From Streptomyces massasporeus (GTDB taxonomy: Bacteria > Actinomycetota > Actinomycetes > Streptomycetales > Streptomycetaceae), in assembly GCF_014648995.1 (NCBI RefSeq), contig NZ_BMSE01000002.1, positions 682,001 to 746,000 of the forward strand: a stretch of 64,000 nucleotides of DNA, written 5' to 3'. Shown one piece after another: positions 9,655-18,560 of the stretch. The translations under genes and the position numbers were made by a program. Below the pieces are notes generated by a model. The model saw only the letters and a list, made by a program, of their open reading frames with translations, had not been told where the DNA came from and made no database searches. Each line of letters begins with the position of its first letter. Within the stretch, counting starts at the first letter, position 1.

Positions 9655-11909
9655 GCGGGGCGCACGCGCGGGGGAGGGGACGGGGCGGTCGGCCGGCCTA
9701 CCCGGCGGGGGGTGCTGCGGACCGGGGGGCCGCCGACACCGGGGGCTGGGGGACGGCCGACACCGCGGGCTGGGGCACAGCCGCCGACACCGCGGGCTGG
9801 GGACCACCGGAGCCCCTGGAGGGGGCCGGGGGATGGGGGACGGCCGGAGGGGAGGGAGGGACCGGGAGTCGGCCGGCGGGTGATCCTGCGGGGGGCGGGG
9901 GAGCCGCCTGGGGGCCGGGGGGTGGTTCACCGGGAGGTGCGCCGAGTGGTCCCGGGGGCGGCCCGGGGGGCTTCTCCGAGGGCTTTGCCGGGGACTTCGC
10001 CGGGGGCGGCGGCGCCGGGGGAGGCCCGGCCGGTGGGGCGGGCGGCTGGGGGACGGGCGGGGCGGCAGAAGGGGGGCGCTCGGCCCGTGGAACGGGCGGG
10101 AATCCTCCCGGCGGCCCGGTCGCAGGCCGTGCGGGCGGTGGTGCCCTGGGCGGGCTGATCCGCGGAGCGGTGAGCGGCGCCAAGGGCCTGGGGGGCAAGG
10201 GCGCCGGCGGCAAGGACCTCCGTGGCGAGGTGCCCGGCGGCAAGGGCCTCGGTGGCAAAGGTGGCGCCAGGGGGGACCTCGCCACCGACATCACCGCCTC
10301 CCTCGTCGTCTTCCTCGTCGCCCTGCCGCTGTGCATCGGTGTCGCCGTGGCCTCCGGCGTCCCCGCCGAACTGGGGATCATCTCCGGGGTGATCGGCGGC
10401 CTGGTCGTGGGCGCGGTCCGGGGCAGCACGCTCCAGGTCAGCGGCCCGGCCGCCGGTCTCGCCGCGCTGGTCGCGGAGACCGTCGCCGAGGTCGGCGTGG
10501 CCATGCTCGGCGTGATCGTGCTGTTCGCCGGCATCCTCCAGATCATCCTGGGGCTGGTCCGGCTCGGCCGGATGTTCCAGGCCATCTCCGTCGCCGTCGT
10601 CCAGGGCATGCTCGCCGGCATCGGTGTGCCGCTGATGTTCAGCCAGGCCTATCCGATGGCCGACGCCAAGGCCCCCGGCACCGCGCTCGAGAACATGGCC
10701 GGCATCCCCGGGCTGCTGGCCGGCGTCCTGACGAACCCGCAGGCGATGATCGCCACCCTGCTCGGCGTCGTCACGATCGTGCTCAGCTTCGTGTGGAAGA
10801 AGGTGCCCGGGCCGGCCGGGAGGGTCCCCGCCGCCCTGGTCGCCGTGGGCATCGGCATGGTCGTCGCCGCGTTGCCCGGCGTGGACGTGAAGACGCTCCA
10901 GGTGGGCAACCTGCTCAACTCCGTCCAGGTGCCCGGCGCATCCCAGTTCGCCGCGCTCGCCGACGGGACGATCATCACCGCGATCCTCACCTTCACGGTC
11001 ATCGCGTCCGCGGAGAGCCTGTTCACGGCCGCCGCCGTGGACCGGATGCACAGCGGCCCGCGCACCCGCTACAACACCGAGCTGATCGCCCAGGGCGCGG
11101 GCAACACCGTCGCGGGCATCCTCGGCGCGCTCCCCATCACCGCGGTGGTGGCGCGCAGTTCGGCGAACGTCCAGGCCGGGGCCAAGACCCGGCTCTCCCG
11201 CACCCTGCACGGCCTGTGGCTGCTCCTGTTCGCGCTGCTGCTGCCGCAGGTGCTCGCGCTGATCCCGATCTCCGTGCTCGCCGGCGTCCTCGTGCACAGC
11301 GGCTGGAAGCTCTTCGGGCCCGCCGAGTTCCCGAAGATGTGGCGGCAGGACAGGGGCGAGTTCGCGGTGATGACGCTGACCATGCTGGTCATCGTGGCGA
11401 CCGCGCTGCTGGAGGGTGTGCTGTTCGGTCTCGCCGCGGGGATCGTCCTGGCCGCGCTGCGCATGTCGCAGACCGTGATCCGCCAGCACGTGGAGCAGGA
11501 CACGGCGAAGGTCGTCATGGCGGGCAACGCCACGTTCCTGCGGCTGCCGAAGGTGATCGACGCGCTGGAGGCGGCCGCCGCGTCCGGGAAGCCGCGGATC
11601 CGGCTCGACCTGACCGGCGTGACCCACCTGGACCACGCCTGCCGCCAGCAGGTCGAGGAGTTCACCGCCCAGCAGCGGGGACTGGGGCTGCGGGTGGAGC
11701 TGCTGATGCCGGGGGAGGCGAAGCAGGCCGGTGCCGCGCCGCCCGCCTTCGAAGGTCCGGCGACGACGCCGCTGCCCAGGCGTCCGGTCACCGCCACCGA
11801 GGAGGCCGCGGCGGAACCGCCGCCCTGGCCCCCCGCGGACGCCGAGTGGTTCTACCTCGACACGAGGCCCCTCCCGGAGGAGCACGCGCGCTCACCCCTC
11901 GTGGGCTGA
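9651..11909 (+). CDS. SulP-family anion (bicarbonate/sulfate) transporter with Gly/Trp-rich N-terminal extension
   Basis: This 752-aa membrane protein has about 12 membrane segments from residue 205 to 610, then a cytoplasmic STAS domain at about 615-700 (DLTGVTHLDHACRQQVEEF). Coupling to a beta-carbonic anhydrase favours bicarbonate or a related anion as substrate. The first ~205 residues are low-complexity, with three WG units (DTGGWGT, DTAGWGT, DTAGWGP) followed by Gly/Pro-rich and Lys-Gly-rich tracts, unlike standard SulP proteins. The GTG at 9651 overlaps the stop of the anhydrase gene. If translation begins later, part of this extension would be untranslated, so the N-terminus is the uncertain part. 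Confidence 0.85.
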   Translation: MSGAHARGRGRGGRPAYPAGGAADRGAADTGGWGTADTAGWGTAADTAGWGPPEPLEGAGGWGTAGGEGGTGSRPAGDPAGGGGAAWGPGGGSPGGAPSGPGGGPGGFSEGFAGDFAGGGGAGGGPAGGAGGWGTGGAAEGGRSARGTGGNPPGGPVAGRAGGGALGGLIRGAVSGAKGLGGKGAGGKDLRGEVPGGKGLGGKGGARGDLATDITASLVVFLVALPLCIGVAVASGVPAELGIISGVIGGLVVGAVRGSTLQVSGPAAGLAALVAETVAEVGVAMLGVIVLFAGILQIILGLVRLGRMFQAISVAVVQGMLAGIGVPLMFSQAYPMADAKAPGTALENMAGIPGLLAGVLTNPQAMIATLLGVVTIVLSFVWKKVPGPAGRVPAALVAVGIGMVVAALPGVDVKTLQVGNLLNSVQVPGASQFAALADGTIITAILTFTVIASAESLFTAAAVDRMHSGPRTRYNTELIAQGAGNTVAGILGALPITAVVARSSANVQAGAKTRLSRTLHGLWLLLFALLLPQVLALIPISVLAGVLVHSGWKLFGPAEFPKMWRQDRGEFAVMTLTMLVIVATALLEGVLFGLAAGIVLAALRMSQTVIRQHVEQDTAKVVMAGNATFLRLPKVIDALEAAAASGKPRIRLDLTGVTHLDHACRQQVEEFTAQQRGLGLRVELLMPGEAKQAGAAPPAFEGPATTPLPRRPVTATEEAAAEPPPWPPADAEWFYLDTRPLPEEHARSPLVG

Positions 11910-11932
11910 CCCGTCCGCGTGGGACATGCCGA

Positions 11933-11968
11933 GGTGGCGTGCACGCCCGAGCGGGCGTGCACGCCACC
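11933..11968. terminator. Hairpin terminator between convergent SulP and I36 genes
   Basis: A perfect 16-bp stem (11933-11948 with 11953-11968), loop GAGC, lies 23 bp after the SulP stop and 20 bp before the end of the opposing gene. It can serve both strands. Confidence 0.8.
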
Positions 11969-11988
11969 GCGTTCGTGCCGGGGCCGGA

Positions 11989-12417
11989 TCAGCCGCAGCT
12001 GCCCGAGATCCACTTGTGGGAGCGGACCTTGTACGTGCCGGCCAGGTTGCCGCCGTGCTGCTGGCGGGTGCAGCCGACGCGGTCGGAGTAGTTGGCGCCC
12101 CGGTAGTAGGCGACACCGGTGGAGCTGCTGGTGCCGGCGTTCCACACCGACTTCACGTTGGTCGTGGCGGCCCAGGAACACCTGACGGCACCGCTCTGCC
12201 AGTCGGGGTCGGCCACGTCCCACGCGCACTTGCTGCCGGTGAAGTTGGCTCCGGTCCAGAAGCAGATGTGCCCGGACGCGCAGTCCACCGCGGCGGGCGC
12301 GGCCGGGGCCGCCGACGCGGAGCTCGGCACGGCCAGGGCGGTGACGGCGGCGGCGCTGACGGTGAGAACCGCGAGCAGCGAGTTCGTACGGGAGTGCCGG
12401 CGTACGGAAAGGCGCAT
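11989..12417 (-). CDS. Secreted peptidase-inhibitor family I36-like protein
   Basis: This 142-aa exported protein has a Sec signal peptide (RR-rich n-region, h-region LLAVLTVSAAAVTALAV, cleavage near SASA-AP at about 38) and a small cysteine-containing beta/gamma-crystallin-like body with CASGHICFWTGANFTG and YRGANYSDRVG, the pattern of Streptomyces I36 metallopeptidase inhibitors (SMPI type). The ATG at 12417 has GAGGAG upstream. The longer open frame is rejected because the signal peptide begins here. An extracellular protease-inhibitor role is inferred from family only. Confidence 0.82.
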   Translation of the reverse strand: MRLSVRRHSRTNSLLAVLTVSAAAVTALAVPSSASAAPAAPAAVDCASGHICFWTGANFTGSKCAWDVADPDWQSGAVRCSWAATTNVKSVWNAGTSSSTGVAYYRGANYSDRVGCTRQQHGGNLAGTYKVRSHKWISGSCG

Positions 12418-12644
12418 GAGCCTGGTCTCCTCGGAGGTCGGGGACGGTGGAGCGGACTGCCCGACGCTGGCAAGGCACGACCGGGCCGGGCAAGGACGCG
12501 GGGGCCGTCTGGGATGCCGGGACGGCGTCCCGGCGCCTGCCTGGCGCGTTCCACAACCGTTGGGACGGCCATGGGACGCCTTTGGTGGCACAGTGTCGGC
12601 ACGAGACGCCCGACCAGCGTCCGTTGGGGATTCCCGAGGGGGGA

Positions 12645-14228
12645 ATGGCGTTGTCCGCATGCCCTGAAACGGAGCGGTTCGCCGCGCTGTTGCGTTCACT
12701 CAAGAGCCGGTCCGGACTGAGTTACGAGGCCCTCGCCAGGAAGTCCGGCCTGGCGGGCTCGACGCTGCACCGCTACTGCCGTGGTACGTCGGTGCCCCAG
12801 GACTACGGCAGCGTGCACCGGCTGGCCACGGTCTGCGGCGCGACCCCGGACGAACTGCGCACCCTGCACCGCCTGTGGGCCCTGGCCGACGCGGCGCGGG
12901 CCGCCGCGGCGGCAGCCGGTGCGGGTGCCGGTGCCGGTGTCGGTTCCGCGGCCCGTGCCGGTTCCGTGGCCGGTGCCGGTTCCGTGGCCGGTGCCGGTTC
13001 CGCGGCCGGTGTGGAGACAGAGGAGGACGACCGAGCGGGACTCGAGGCCGCAGGGCGGGCAGGCGCCACGGACGCGGCCTCGGGCCGGACCGCCGGGCCC
13101 GTCACGGACTCGGGCCTGGGGCGGACCGACGGGCCTGGTACGGATTCGGCCTTGGGGACCGACGGGCCTGGTACGGATTCGGCCCTGGGCCGGACGGACG
13201 GGCCCGCCCCGGAATCGGCCCTGCACCGGGCCGCGGAGGCCGCCACGGACGCGGCCCCCGGCCGGGGCACCGGGCCTGCCACGGATTCGCACCCGTGCCG
13301 GGTCACCGGGCCTGCCACGGATTCGCACCCGGGCCGGGTCACCGGGCCTGCCACGGATTCGCACCCGGGCCGGGCCGCCGAGCCCGCCACGGATTCGGCC
13401 CTGGGCCGGGCCGCCGAACCCACCACGGACGCGTCCCGCGGCCGGGACACCGTGCCCACCAAGGACGCCGCCCCCGGCCGGGACGCTGGCCCGGGCATCG
13501 AGCCGAGCCCACGCCCCGCCGGGTCGTCGCGGCGGCGCCGGCTGCGCACCTCCTTCGTCACCGCCGCGATTGTCGCCGCCGTCAGCGTCTCCGTCTGGGC
13601 CCTGACGAACGGCCGGTCACCCTCCGGCGGCGGAGGGCGCGGCACCGGCGAGGACCGGCCGTTGTTCTCGGCCAACTGCTCGCCCGTGATCGCGATGGGC
13701 CAGCACGACGAGTGCGTGCGGGAGGTACAGCGCCTGCTGCACGCCAAGGGCGCGGACATCGGCGTGGACGGGGACTTCGGGCCGCAGACCCTGCGCCGTG
13801 TCACGGCCTTCCAGGTGCTCGCCGGACTCCAGCCCAACGGAGTCGTCGGGGAACCCACGAAGAAGGCGCTGTACACCTCGCGGATCCGGATGGCCGTGTG
13901 GTCGCCGCAGAAGGTGCGGCAACGGGTCCGGGACGTGTTCCCCGAAGTGCCGGACAAGGCGGTCGCCATCGCCGACTGCCAGTCCTTCCTCGACCCGCTG
14001 CACATCCTCCCCAACACCAACGGCACCCGGAACTGGGGCCTGTTCCAGATCTCCGACGCCCGGCTGCGCGAGCTGGGCGGCACACCGCGCGAGGCACTGG
14101 ACCCGGAGTGGAACATCCGGGCGGCACACAAACTGTGGAGCCGGGACCGCGACTTCGGCGACTGGCCCCACTGCGAACGCGCCGCCGACGCCCCCCGCTC
14201 CCCGGCGGCAGCCAACCCCGGGACGTGA
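12645..14228 (+). CDS. HTH / tandem-repeat linker / membrane helix / peptidoglycan-binding / lysozyme-like protein
   Basis: This 527-aa protein appears to span the membrane. Residues 10-75 form an XRE-type helix-turn-helix (LSYEALARKSGLAGSTLHRY). Residues 85-122 are Ala/Gly repeats and 147-288 an array of about twelve 12-residue repeats. A helix at about 302-320 (TAAIVAAVSVSVWALT) crosses the membrane. Residues 355-411 form a PG_binding_1 domain (VDGDFGPQTLRRVTAFQ) and 425-512 a lysozyme/transglycosylase-like domain with NTNGTRNWGLFQIS. This suggests a cytoplasmic DNA-binding head physically tied to a wall-engaging module. The ATG at 12645 follows GAGGGGGG. It stands alone and is followed by a hairpin terminator. 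The HTH may be a protein-interaction module rather than a regulator. Confidence 0.85.
   Translation: MALSACPETERFAALLRSLKSRSGLSYEALARKSGLAGSTLHRYCRGTSVPQDYGSVHRLATVCGATPDELRTLHRLWALADAARAAAAAAGAGAGAGVGSAARAGSVAGAGSVAGAGSAAGVETEEDDRAGLEAAGRAGATDAASGRTAGPVTDSGLGRTDGPGTDSALGTDGPGTDSALGRTDGPAPESALHRAAEAATDAAPGRGTGPATDSHPCRVTGPATDSHPGRVTGPATDSHPGRAAEPATDSALGRAAEPTTDASRGRDTVPTKDAAPGRDAGPGIEPSPRPAGSSRRRRLRTSFVTAAIVAAVSVSVWALTNGRSPSGGGGRGTGEDRPLFSANCSPVIAMGQHDECVREVQRLLHAKGADIGVDGDFGPQTLRRVTAFQVLAGLQPNGVVGEPTKKALYTSRIRMAVWSPQKVRQRVRDVFPEVPDKAVAIADCQSFLDPLHILPNTNGTRNWGLFQISDARLRELGGTPREALDPEWNIRAAHKLWSRDRDFGDWPHCERAADAPRSPAAANPGT
13083..13508 (+). repeat. 36-bp in-frame tandem repeat array
   Basis: About twelve degenerate 36-bp units encode 12-residue repeats of the type GRxxGPATDSxP. 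One unit lacks a codon (GTDGPGTDSAL). Neighbouring units TGPATDSHP are nearly identical at DNA level, so copy number is probably variable between strains. It lies in the cytoplasmic linker of the HTH/wall-binding protein. Confidence 0.85.
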
Positions 14229-14238
14229 TCAATGCAGA

Positions 14239-14267
14239 GAGCACCCCTCCACGAAGAAGGGGTGCTC
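14239..14267. terminator. Hairpin terminator between convergent genes
   Basis: GAGCACCCCT (14239-14248) pairs perfectly with AGGGGTGCTC (14258-14267). It lies 10 bp after the HTH/wall-protein stop and before the nirD stop on the other strand. Confidence 0.75.
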
Positions 14268-14295
14268 CTGTTCCTGGACTGCTGCGGTCGAGCGG

Positions 14296-14646
14296 CTACG
14301 CCGTGCGCACCTTGTACGCCGTCACCCGGACCGTCTCGTCGTCCAGGCACTCGCCCGACGCCAGGTCGAAGCGCTGCTTCAGCAGAGGGGAGGCGACGAA
14401 GGGGCGGCCCTGGTGGGTGCCGGTGAGGCCTCGGGAGAGGACCGCCGCGCCGGTGAAGGGGTCGCGGTTGTCGATGGCGAAGAGGTCGCCGGAGCGGTCG
14501 CGGAAGATCGCGGCCTGCCGGCCGTCCGGCAGCAGTGCGGCCACCCCGCGGCCCGGCAGCAGCGCCGTCAGGTCGCAGACCGTGAACCAGTCGTCGTCCA
14601 GGGCGAGTTCGATCTTGAGGTCGGTGGTCTCGAGTGCCAGGGTCAT
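14296..14646 (-). CDS. nirD: Assimilatory nitrite reductase small subunit
   Basis: This 116-aa Rieske-fold protein partners NirB in cytoplasmic NADH-dependent reduction of nitrite to ammonium. Its length and the block FRDRSGDLFAIDNRDPFTGAAVLSRG match NirD. Like other NirD proteins it lacks the Cys/His ligands of true Rieske proteins. Its start overlaps the nirB stop by ATGA, so it is the last gene of a three-gene operon read right to left, under the GlnR-type box at 18502-18539. Confidence 0.94.
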   Translation of the reverse strand: MTLALETTDLKIELALDDDWFTVCDLTALLPGRGVAALLPDGRQAAIFRDRSGDLFAIDNRDPFTGAAVLSRGLTGTHQGRPFVASPLLKQRFDLASGECLDDETVRVTAYKVRTA

Positions 14647-17261
14647 CGCTGGGCGCTTCCTTCCAGTACGTCAGCGGCGGGTCGCATGCCGATGGACAGC
14701 AGCGGCAGGTCGGGCTTCATCTGGTCGCGCTCGGGCACGAAGGCGACGACGGGGTCCGGGGTGTCCGGGGCGTTCACGAAGGACACGAACCGGGCGAGCT
14801 TCTCGGGGTCGTTGATGGTCTCGGACCACTCGTCGCGGTAGTGCGCGACATGAGCCCGCATCAGCTGCTCCAGCTCGTCGCAGATGCCGAGCGAGTCGTG
14901 GACGACGACGTCCCGCACGTGGTCGAGGCCGCCGGGGATCCGCTCCAGCCAGGTGGAGGTGCGCTCCAGGCGGTCGGCCGTACGGATGTAGAACATCAGG
15001 AACCGGTCGATCAGGCGGATCAGTTCGGCGTCCGACAGGTCCTGGGCGAGCAGGTCCGCGTGACGCGGGGTCGCGCCGCCGTTGCCGCCGACGTAGAGGT
15101 TCCAGCCGTTGGCCGTGGCGATCACGCCGAAGTCCTTCGACTGGGCCTCGGCGCACTCGCGCTGGCAGCCGGAGACCGCCGACTTGAGCTTGTGCGGGGA
15201 GCGCAGGCCCCGGTAGCGCAGCTCCAGGTCGATCGCCATCTTCACCGAGTCCTGGACGCCGTAGCGGCACCAGGTCTGGCCGACGCAGGACTTCACCGTG
15301 CGCAGCGACTTGCCGTAGGCGTGGCCGGACTCGAAGCCGGCGTCCACCAGCCGGGCCCAGATCAGCGGCAGTTGCTCGACGCGGGCACCGAACATGTCGA
15401 TCCGCTGACCGCCGGTGATCTTCGTGTAGAGGCCGAAGTCGCGGGCGATCTCTCCGATCACGATCAGCTTCTCCGGGGCGATCTCGCCGCCGGGGATGCG
15501 CGGCACGACCGAGTACGAGCCGTTCTTCTGCAGGTTGGCCAGGAAGTGGTCGTTGGTGTCCTGAAGGGCCGCCTGCTCGCCGTCCAGGACGTAGCCGCTC
15601 GCGCCGATCGTCGGGGCGAGTGAGGCGATGATCGAGCCGACGGCCGGCTTGCAGACCTCGCAGCCGTCACCGCCCCGGGCCTCCTCGCGGCCGTGCCGGT
15701 CCAGCAGGTCCTGGTAGGTGGTGATGCGCAGGGCGTGGACGATCTCGTAGAGCTCCTCGCGGGTCTGCCCGAAGCAGCCGCACAGGCCCTTGTCGACCTC
15801 GACGCCGCTCGCCTCCAGCTCGGCGTTGACGAGCTGGCCGAGGACCTTGACGCAGGAGCCGCAGCCGGTGCCGGCCTTGGTGCACTTCTTCACCTCGGGC
15901 ACCGTCGTGCACTGGTGGTCGGTGACCGCGCCGCGGATCGTGCCCTTGGAGACGTTGTGGCAGGAGCAGACGATCGCCTCGTCCGGCAGCGCGGACGGGC
16001 CGAGCTGCACGGACTCCCCGGCCCCGGCGGGCAGCACCAGCGACTCGGGCGAGACCGGCGGGACCGAGCCGGTGAACGCCTTCAGCGTGCCGTAGGCCTC
16101 CGCGTCGCCGACCAGGATGCCGCCGAGCAGCGTGCCGTCCCGGCCGATGACCAGCTTCTTGTACAGGCCCGCGCGGGAGTCGGAGTAGACGACGTCCAGG
16201 CAGTCCTCGGCGGTGCCGTGCGCGTCACCGAAGGACGCCACGTCCACGCCGAGCAGCTTCAGCTTGGTGGACAGGTCGGCGCCGGTGAAGGACGCCTCGT
16301 CCGAGGCGATCGTGGCCGCCGCCGTCTCGGCCTGCTCGTAGCCCGGGGCCACCAGGCCGTACACCCGGCCGTCGGAGGCCAGCGCGCACTCGCCGATCGC
16401 GAAGACGTGCGGGTCGGCGACCGTACGGCACTGCTCGTCGACGGTGATGCCGCCGCGCTCCCCGACCGTCAGACCGCAGTCGCGGGCCAGCTGGTCGCGG
16501 GGGCGTACACCGGCGGAGAACACCACCATGTCGGCGGCGAGTTCGGAACCGTCGGAGAGCTTCATGCCGGTGACGGCACCCTCGGCGTCGACCAGGACCT
16601 CCTGCGTGCCCACGCCCGTGTGGACGCTCAGGCCCATCTCCTCGATGGTGCGCAGCAGCGCGGCACCGCCGCCGTCGTCCACCTGGACGGGCATCAGCCG
16701 GGGCGCGAACTCCACGATGTGCGAGGTGAGTCCGAGGCCCTTCAGCGCACCGGCGGCCTCCAGCCCGAGCAGACCGCCGCCGACCACGGCACCCACCTTG
16801 GCCTTCGACTTCGCGTACTCCTCGATCGCGAGGAGGTCCTCGATCGTGCGGTAGACGAAACAGCCCTCGGCGTCCTTGCCCGGGACCGGCGGGACGAAGG
16901 GGTAGGAGCCGGTGGCGAGGACCAGGGTGTCGTACGAGAAGACCTCACCGGACTTGGCGGTGACCTCGCGGGCCTCGCGGTCGACGGAGACCGCCGGGTC
17001 GCCGACGCGCAGCTCGATGCCGTGCGTCGCGATGAACTCCATGTCCGTCATGGAGAGGTCCTCGGGGGTCTTCCCCGAGAAGTACGAGGTGAGGGCGACG
17101 CGGTCGTAGGCCGGGCGCGGCTCCTCGCAGAGCACGACCACGCGGTGCGTGGCGGTCAGGCCGCGCTCGGCGAGCGCCTCCAGGAAGCGCTGGCCGACCA
17201 TGCCGTGTCCGACGAGCACGATCGTGGGGGTGGCCTCCGTGGCCTCCGGGGTGGCGGTCAT
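14643..17261 (-). CDS. nirB: Assimilatory nitrite reductase [NAD(P)H] large subunit
   Basis: This 872-aa enzyme reduces nitrite to ammonium with six electrons. The order is standard: FAD/NAD disulphide-oxidoreductase domain (1-~300, start VLVGHGMVGQRF), BFD-like [2Fe-2S] domain near 428 with CSCHN and CTKAGTGCGSC, then two ferredoxin-like halves and the siroheme/[4Fe-4S] domain with CVGQTWC near 657 and GCQRECAE near 697. The upstream gene stops at TGATG, sharing one base, and nirD overlaps downstream by ATGA. Siroheme could be supplied by the CbiX-like chelatase encoded about 15 kb away. Confidence 0.96.
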   Translation of the reverse strand: MTATPEATEATPTIVLVGHGMVGQRFLEALAERGLTATHRVVVLCEEPRPAYDRVALTSYFSGKTPEDLSMTDMEFIATHGIELRVGDPAVSVDREAREVTAKSGEVFSYDTLVLATGSYPFVPPVPGKDAEGCFVYRTIEDLLAIEEYAKSKAKVGAVVGGGLLGLEAAGALKGLGLTSHIVEFAPRLMPVQVDDGGGAALLRTIEEMGLSVHTGVGTQEVLVDAEGAVTGMKLSDGSELAADMVVFSAGVRPRDQLARDCGLTVGERGGITVDEQCRTVADPHVFAIGECALASDGRVYGLVAPGYEQAETAAATIASDEASFTGADLSTKLKLLGVDVASFGDAHGTAEDCLDVVYSDSRAGLYKKLVIGRDGTLLGGILVGDAEAYGTLKAFTGSVPPVSPESLVLPAGAGESVQLGPSALPDEAIVCSCHNVSKGTIRGAVTDHQCTTVPEVKKCTKAGTGCGSCVKVLGQLVNAELEASGVEVDKGLCGCFGQTREELYEIVHALRITTYQDLLDRHGREEARGGDGCEVCKPAVGSIIASLAPTIGASGYVLDGEQAALQDTNDHFLANLQKNGSYSVVPRIPGGEIAPEKLIVIGEIARDFGLYTKITGGQRIDMFGARVEQLPLIWARLVDAGFESGHAYGKSLRTVKSCVGQTWCRYGVQDSVKMAIDLELRYRGLRSPHKLKSAVSGCQRECAEAQSKDFGVIATANGWNLYVGGNGGATPRHADLLAQDLSDAELIRLIDRFLMFYIRTADRLERTSTWLERIPGGLDHVRDVVVHDSLGICDELEQLMRAHVAHYRDEWSETINDPEKLARFVSFVNAPDTPDPVVAFVPERDQMKPDLPLLSIGMRPAADVLEGSAQR

Positions 17262-18478
17262 CAGGAGCCTCCATCGTTGGTGAGCAGGTGGAGCAGCGGG
17301 CCGCCGTCGGAGGGGAGCGGCTCTGCTCCCTCCCAGGCGCGGGCGAGCGCGCCGACGGTGCCGAGTTCGCCGACGAGGACCCCGCCGACCAGGCGGTCGT
17401 CGCGGACGACGACCTTGCGGTAGGTGCCGCGGGTGGCGTCGGCGAGCTGGACGACGTCGTCGCCCGGGAGGGCCTCGGTCTCGCCGAACGCGGCGAGGTC
17501 GAAGGGGCTGTCGTGCCCGTTGAGCGTGAGCCGCGTCAGGGAACGCGTGCCGGTGTACCGGGCGGTGGGATCACCGGCCAGCAACTCGGCCAGCGCGTCG
17601 GCCTGTTCGAGCGCCGGAGTGGCGAGGCCGTACACCGTGCCGTGGTGCTGGACGCAGTCCCCGAGGGCGTGGATGTGCGGGTCGGAGGTGCGCAGCTCGT
17701 CGTCGACGACAATGCCCTTGCCCACCTCCAGGCCGGCCGCCTGCGCCAGACCCACCCTCGGGTGGACCCCGCAGGCCAGGACCACGAGGTCGGCGTCGAG
17801 GGCGTATCCGTCGGCCATCTCCACCGAGCGGACCGCGCCGCCGACGCAGCGCACGTCGCGGACGCGCAGATGGGTGTGCACCTCGACGCCGAGGTCGGTG
17901 AGGTGACGCCGGACCAGCTTCGAGGCGGCCGGGTCGAGCTGGCGCTCCATCAGCCGCTCGGACTGCTGGGCGAGTACGACCTGGGCGCCGCGCAGCGCGA
18001 GGGCGCGGGCGGCGGAGACTCCGAGGAGTCCGCCGCCGATCACGACCGCCTTCGTGCCCGGCCGGACGGCCTTGGACAGCCCCAGGCAGTCGTCCATGGT
18101 GCGGAACGCGTGCACGCCCTCGGGCAGTTGGTGGTTCTCGGTGAACAGGCCGCGCAGGGGCGGCAGCACGGGGTTGGATCCGGTGGCCAGGACGAGCGTG
18201 TCGTATGCGATCACCGAGCCGTCCGCGCACCGCACGGTCCGCGCCTCGCGGTCGATTCCGGTGACCCGGCCGCGGGTCAGTGCCGCGGGCGAGGGCAGGG
18301 CGATCACCTCGGGGCTGTACCGTCCGGCCAGCACCTCGGCGAGCAGCACCCGGTTGTAGGGCCGGTGTTCCTCCTCGCCGATCAGCAGCGCGGGCGTGCC
18401 GAGCTCACCGAGCCGCCGGGCGAGCCGTACGCCCGCGAGGCCGGTGCCGATCACCACCACACGCTCATTCGAGGTCAT
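17261..18478 (-). CDS. NirB-like FAD/NAD(P)-dependent oxidoreductase, first gene of the nir operon
   Basis: This 405-aa flavoprotein has two Rossmann motifs (GTGLAGVRLARRLG at about 11 for FAD; GGGLLGVSAARALALRGA near 150 for NAD) and the PYNRVLL block of rubredoxin/nitrite-reductase flavoproteins. It resembles the N-terminal third of NirB but ends before any Fe-S or siroheme domain, so it is either an accessory electron-feeding subunit or an independent reductase. The operon order (this gene, nirB, nirD) with 1- and 4-base overlaps argues for a role in nitrite assimilation. The ATG at 18478 is 24 bp from the GlnR-type box. Confidence 0.88.
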   Translation of the reverse strand: MTSNERVVVIGTGLAGVRLARRLGELGTPALLIGEEEHRPYNRVLLAEVLAGRYSPEVIALPSPAALTRGRVTGIDREARTVRCADGSVIAYDTLVLATGSNPVLPPLRGLFTENHQLPEGVHAFRTMDDCLGLSKAVRPGTKAVVIGGGLLGVSAARALALRGAQVVLAQQSERLMERQLDPAASKLVRRHLTDLGVEVHTHLRVRDVRCVGGAVRSVEMADGYALDADLVVLACGVHPRVGLAQAAGLEVGKGIVVDDELRTSDPHIHALGDCVQHHGTVYGLATPALEQADALAELLAGDPTARYTGTRSLTRLTLNGHDSPFDLAAFGETEALPGDDVVQLADATRGTYRKVVVRDDRLVGGVLVGELGTVGALARAWEGAEPLPSDGGPLLHLLTNDGGS

Positions 18479-18501
18479 GTCCTTGAGCGTGCGGTGCCGG
18501 T

Positions 18502-18539
18502 GTTACCCGGCAGCATCACCTCTGTTTCCCGCGGGGAAC
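18502..18539 (-). promoter_or_regulatory. GlnR-type box upstream of the nir operon
   Basis: Read on the minus strand, five-base half-sites GTTCC, GAAAC, GATGC and GTAAC are separated by exactly six bases each, the a-b-a-b layout of the Streptomyces GlnR box (gTnAC-n6-GaAAC twice). The b-sites GAAAC and GTAAC fit well; the a-sites are weaker. nirB is a known GlnR target in S. coelicolor, which supports the call. Confidence 0.65.
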
Positions 18540-18560
18540 GCTGCCCTCAGCGGGCGGGGG

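Noticed and set aside
12447..12644. Upstream extension of the HTH/wall-protein frame
   Set aside because: The strong ribosome-binding site and the XRE domain start at 12645; the extension overlaps the promoter region of the divergent inhibitor gene.
13083..13508. CRISPR-like array
   Set aside because: The repeats are contiguous and in frame within a protein-coding gene.
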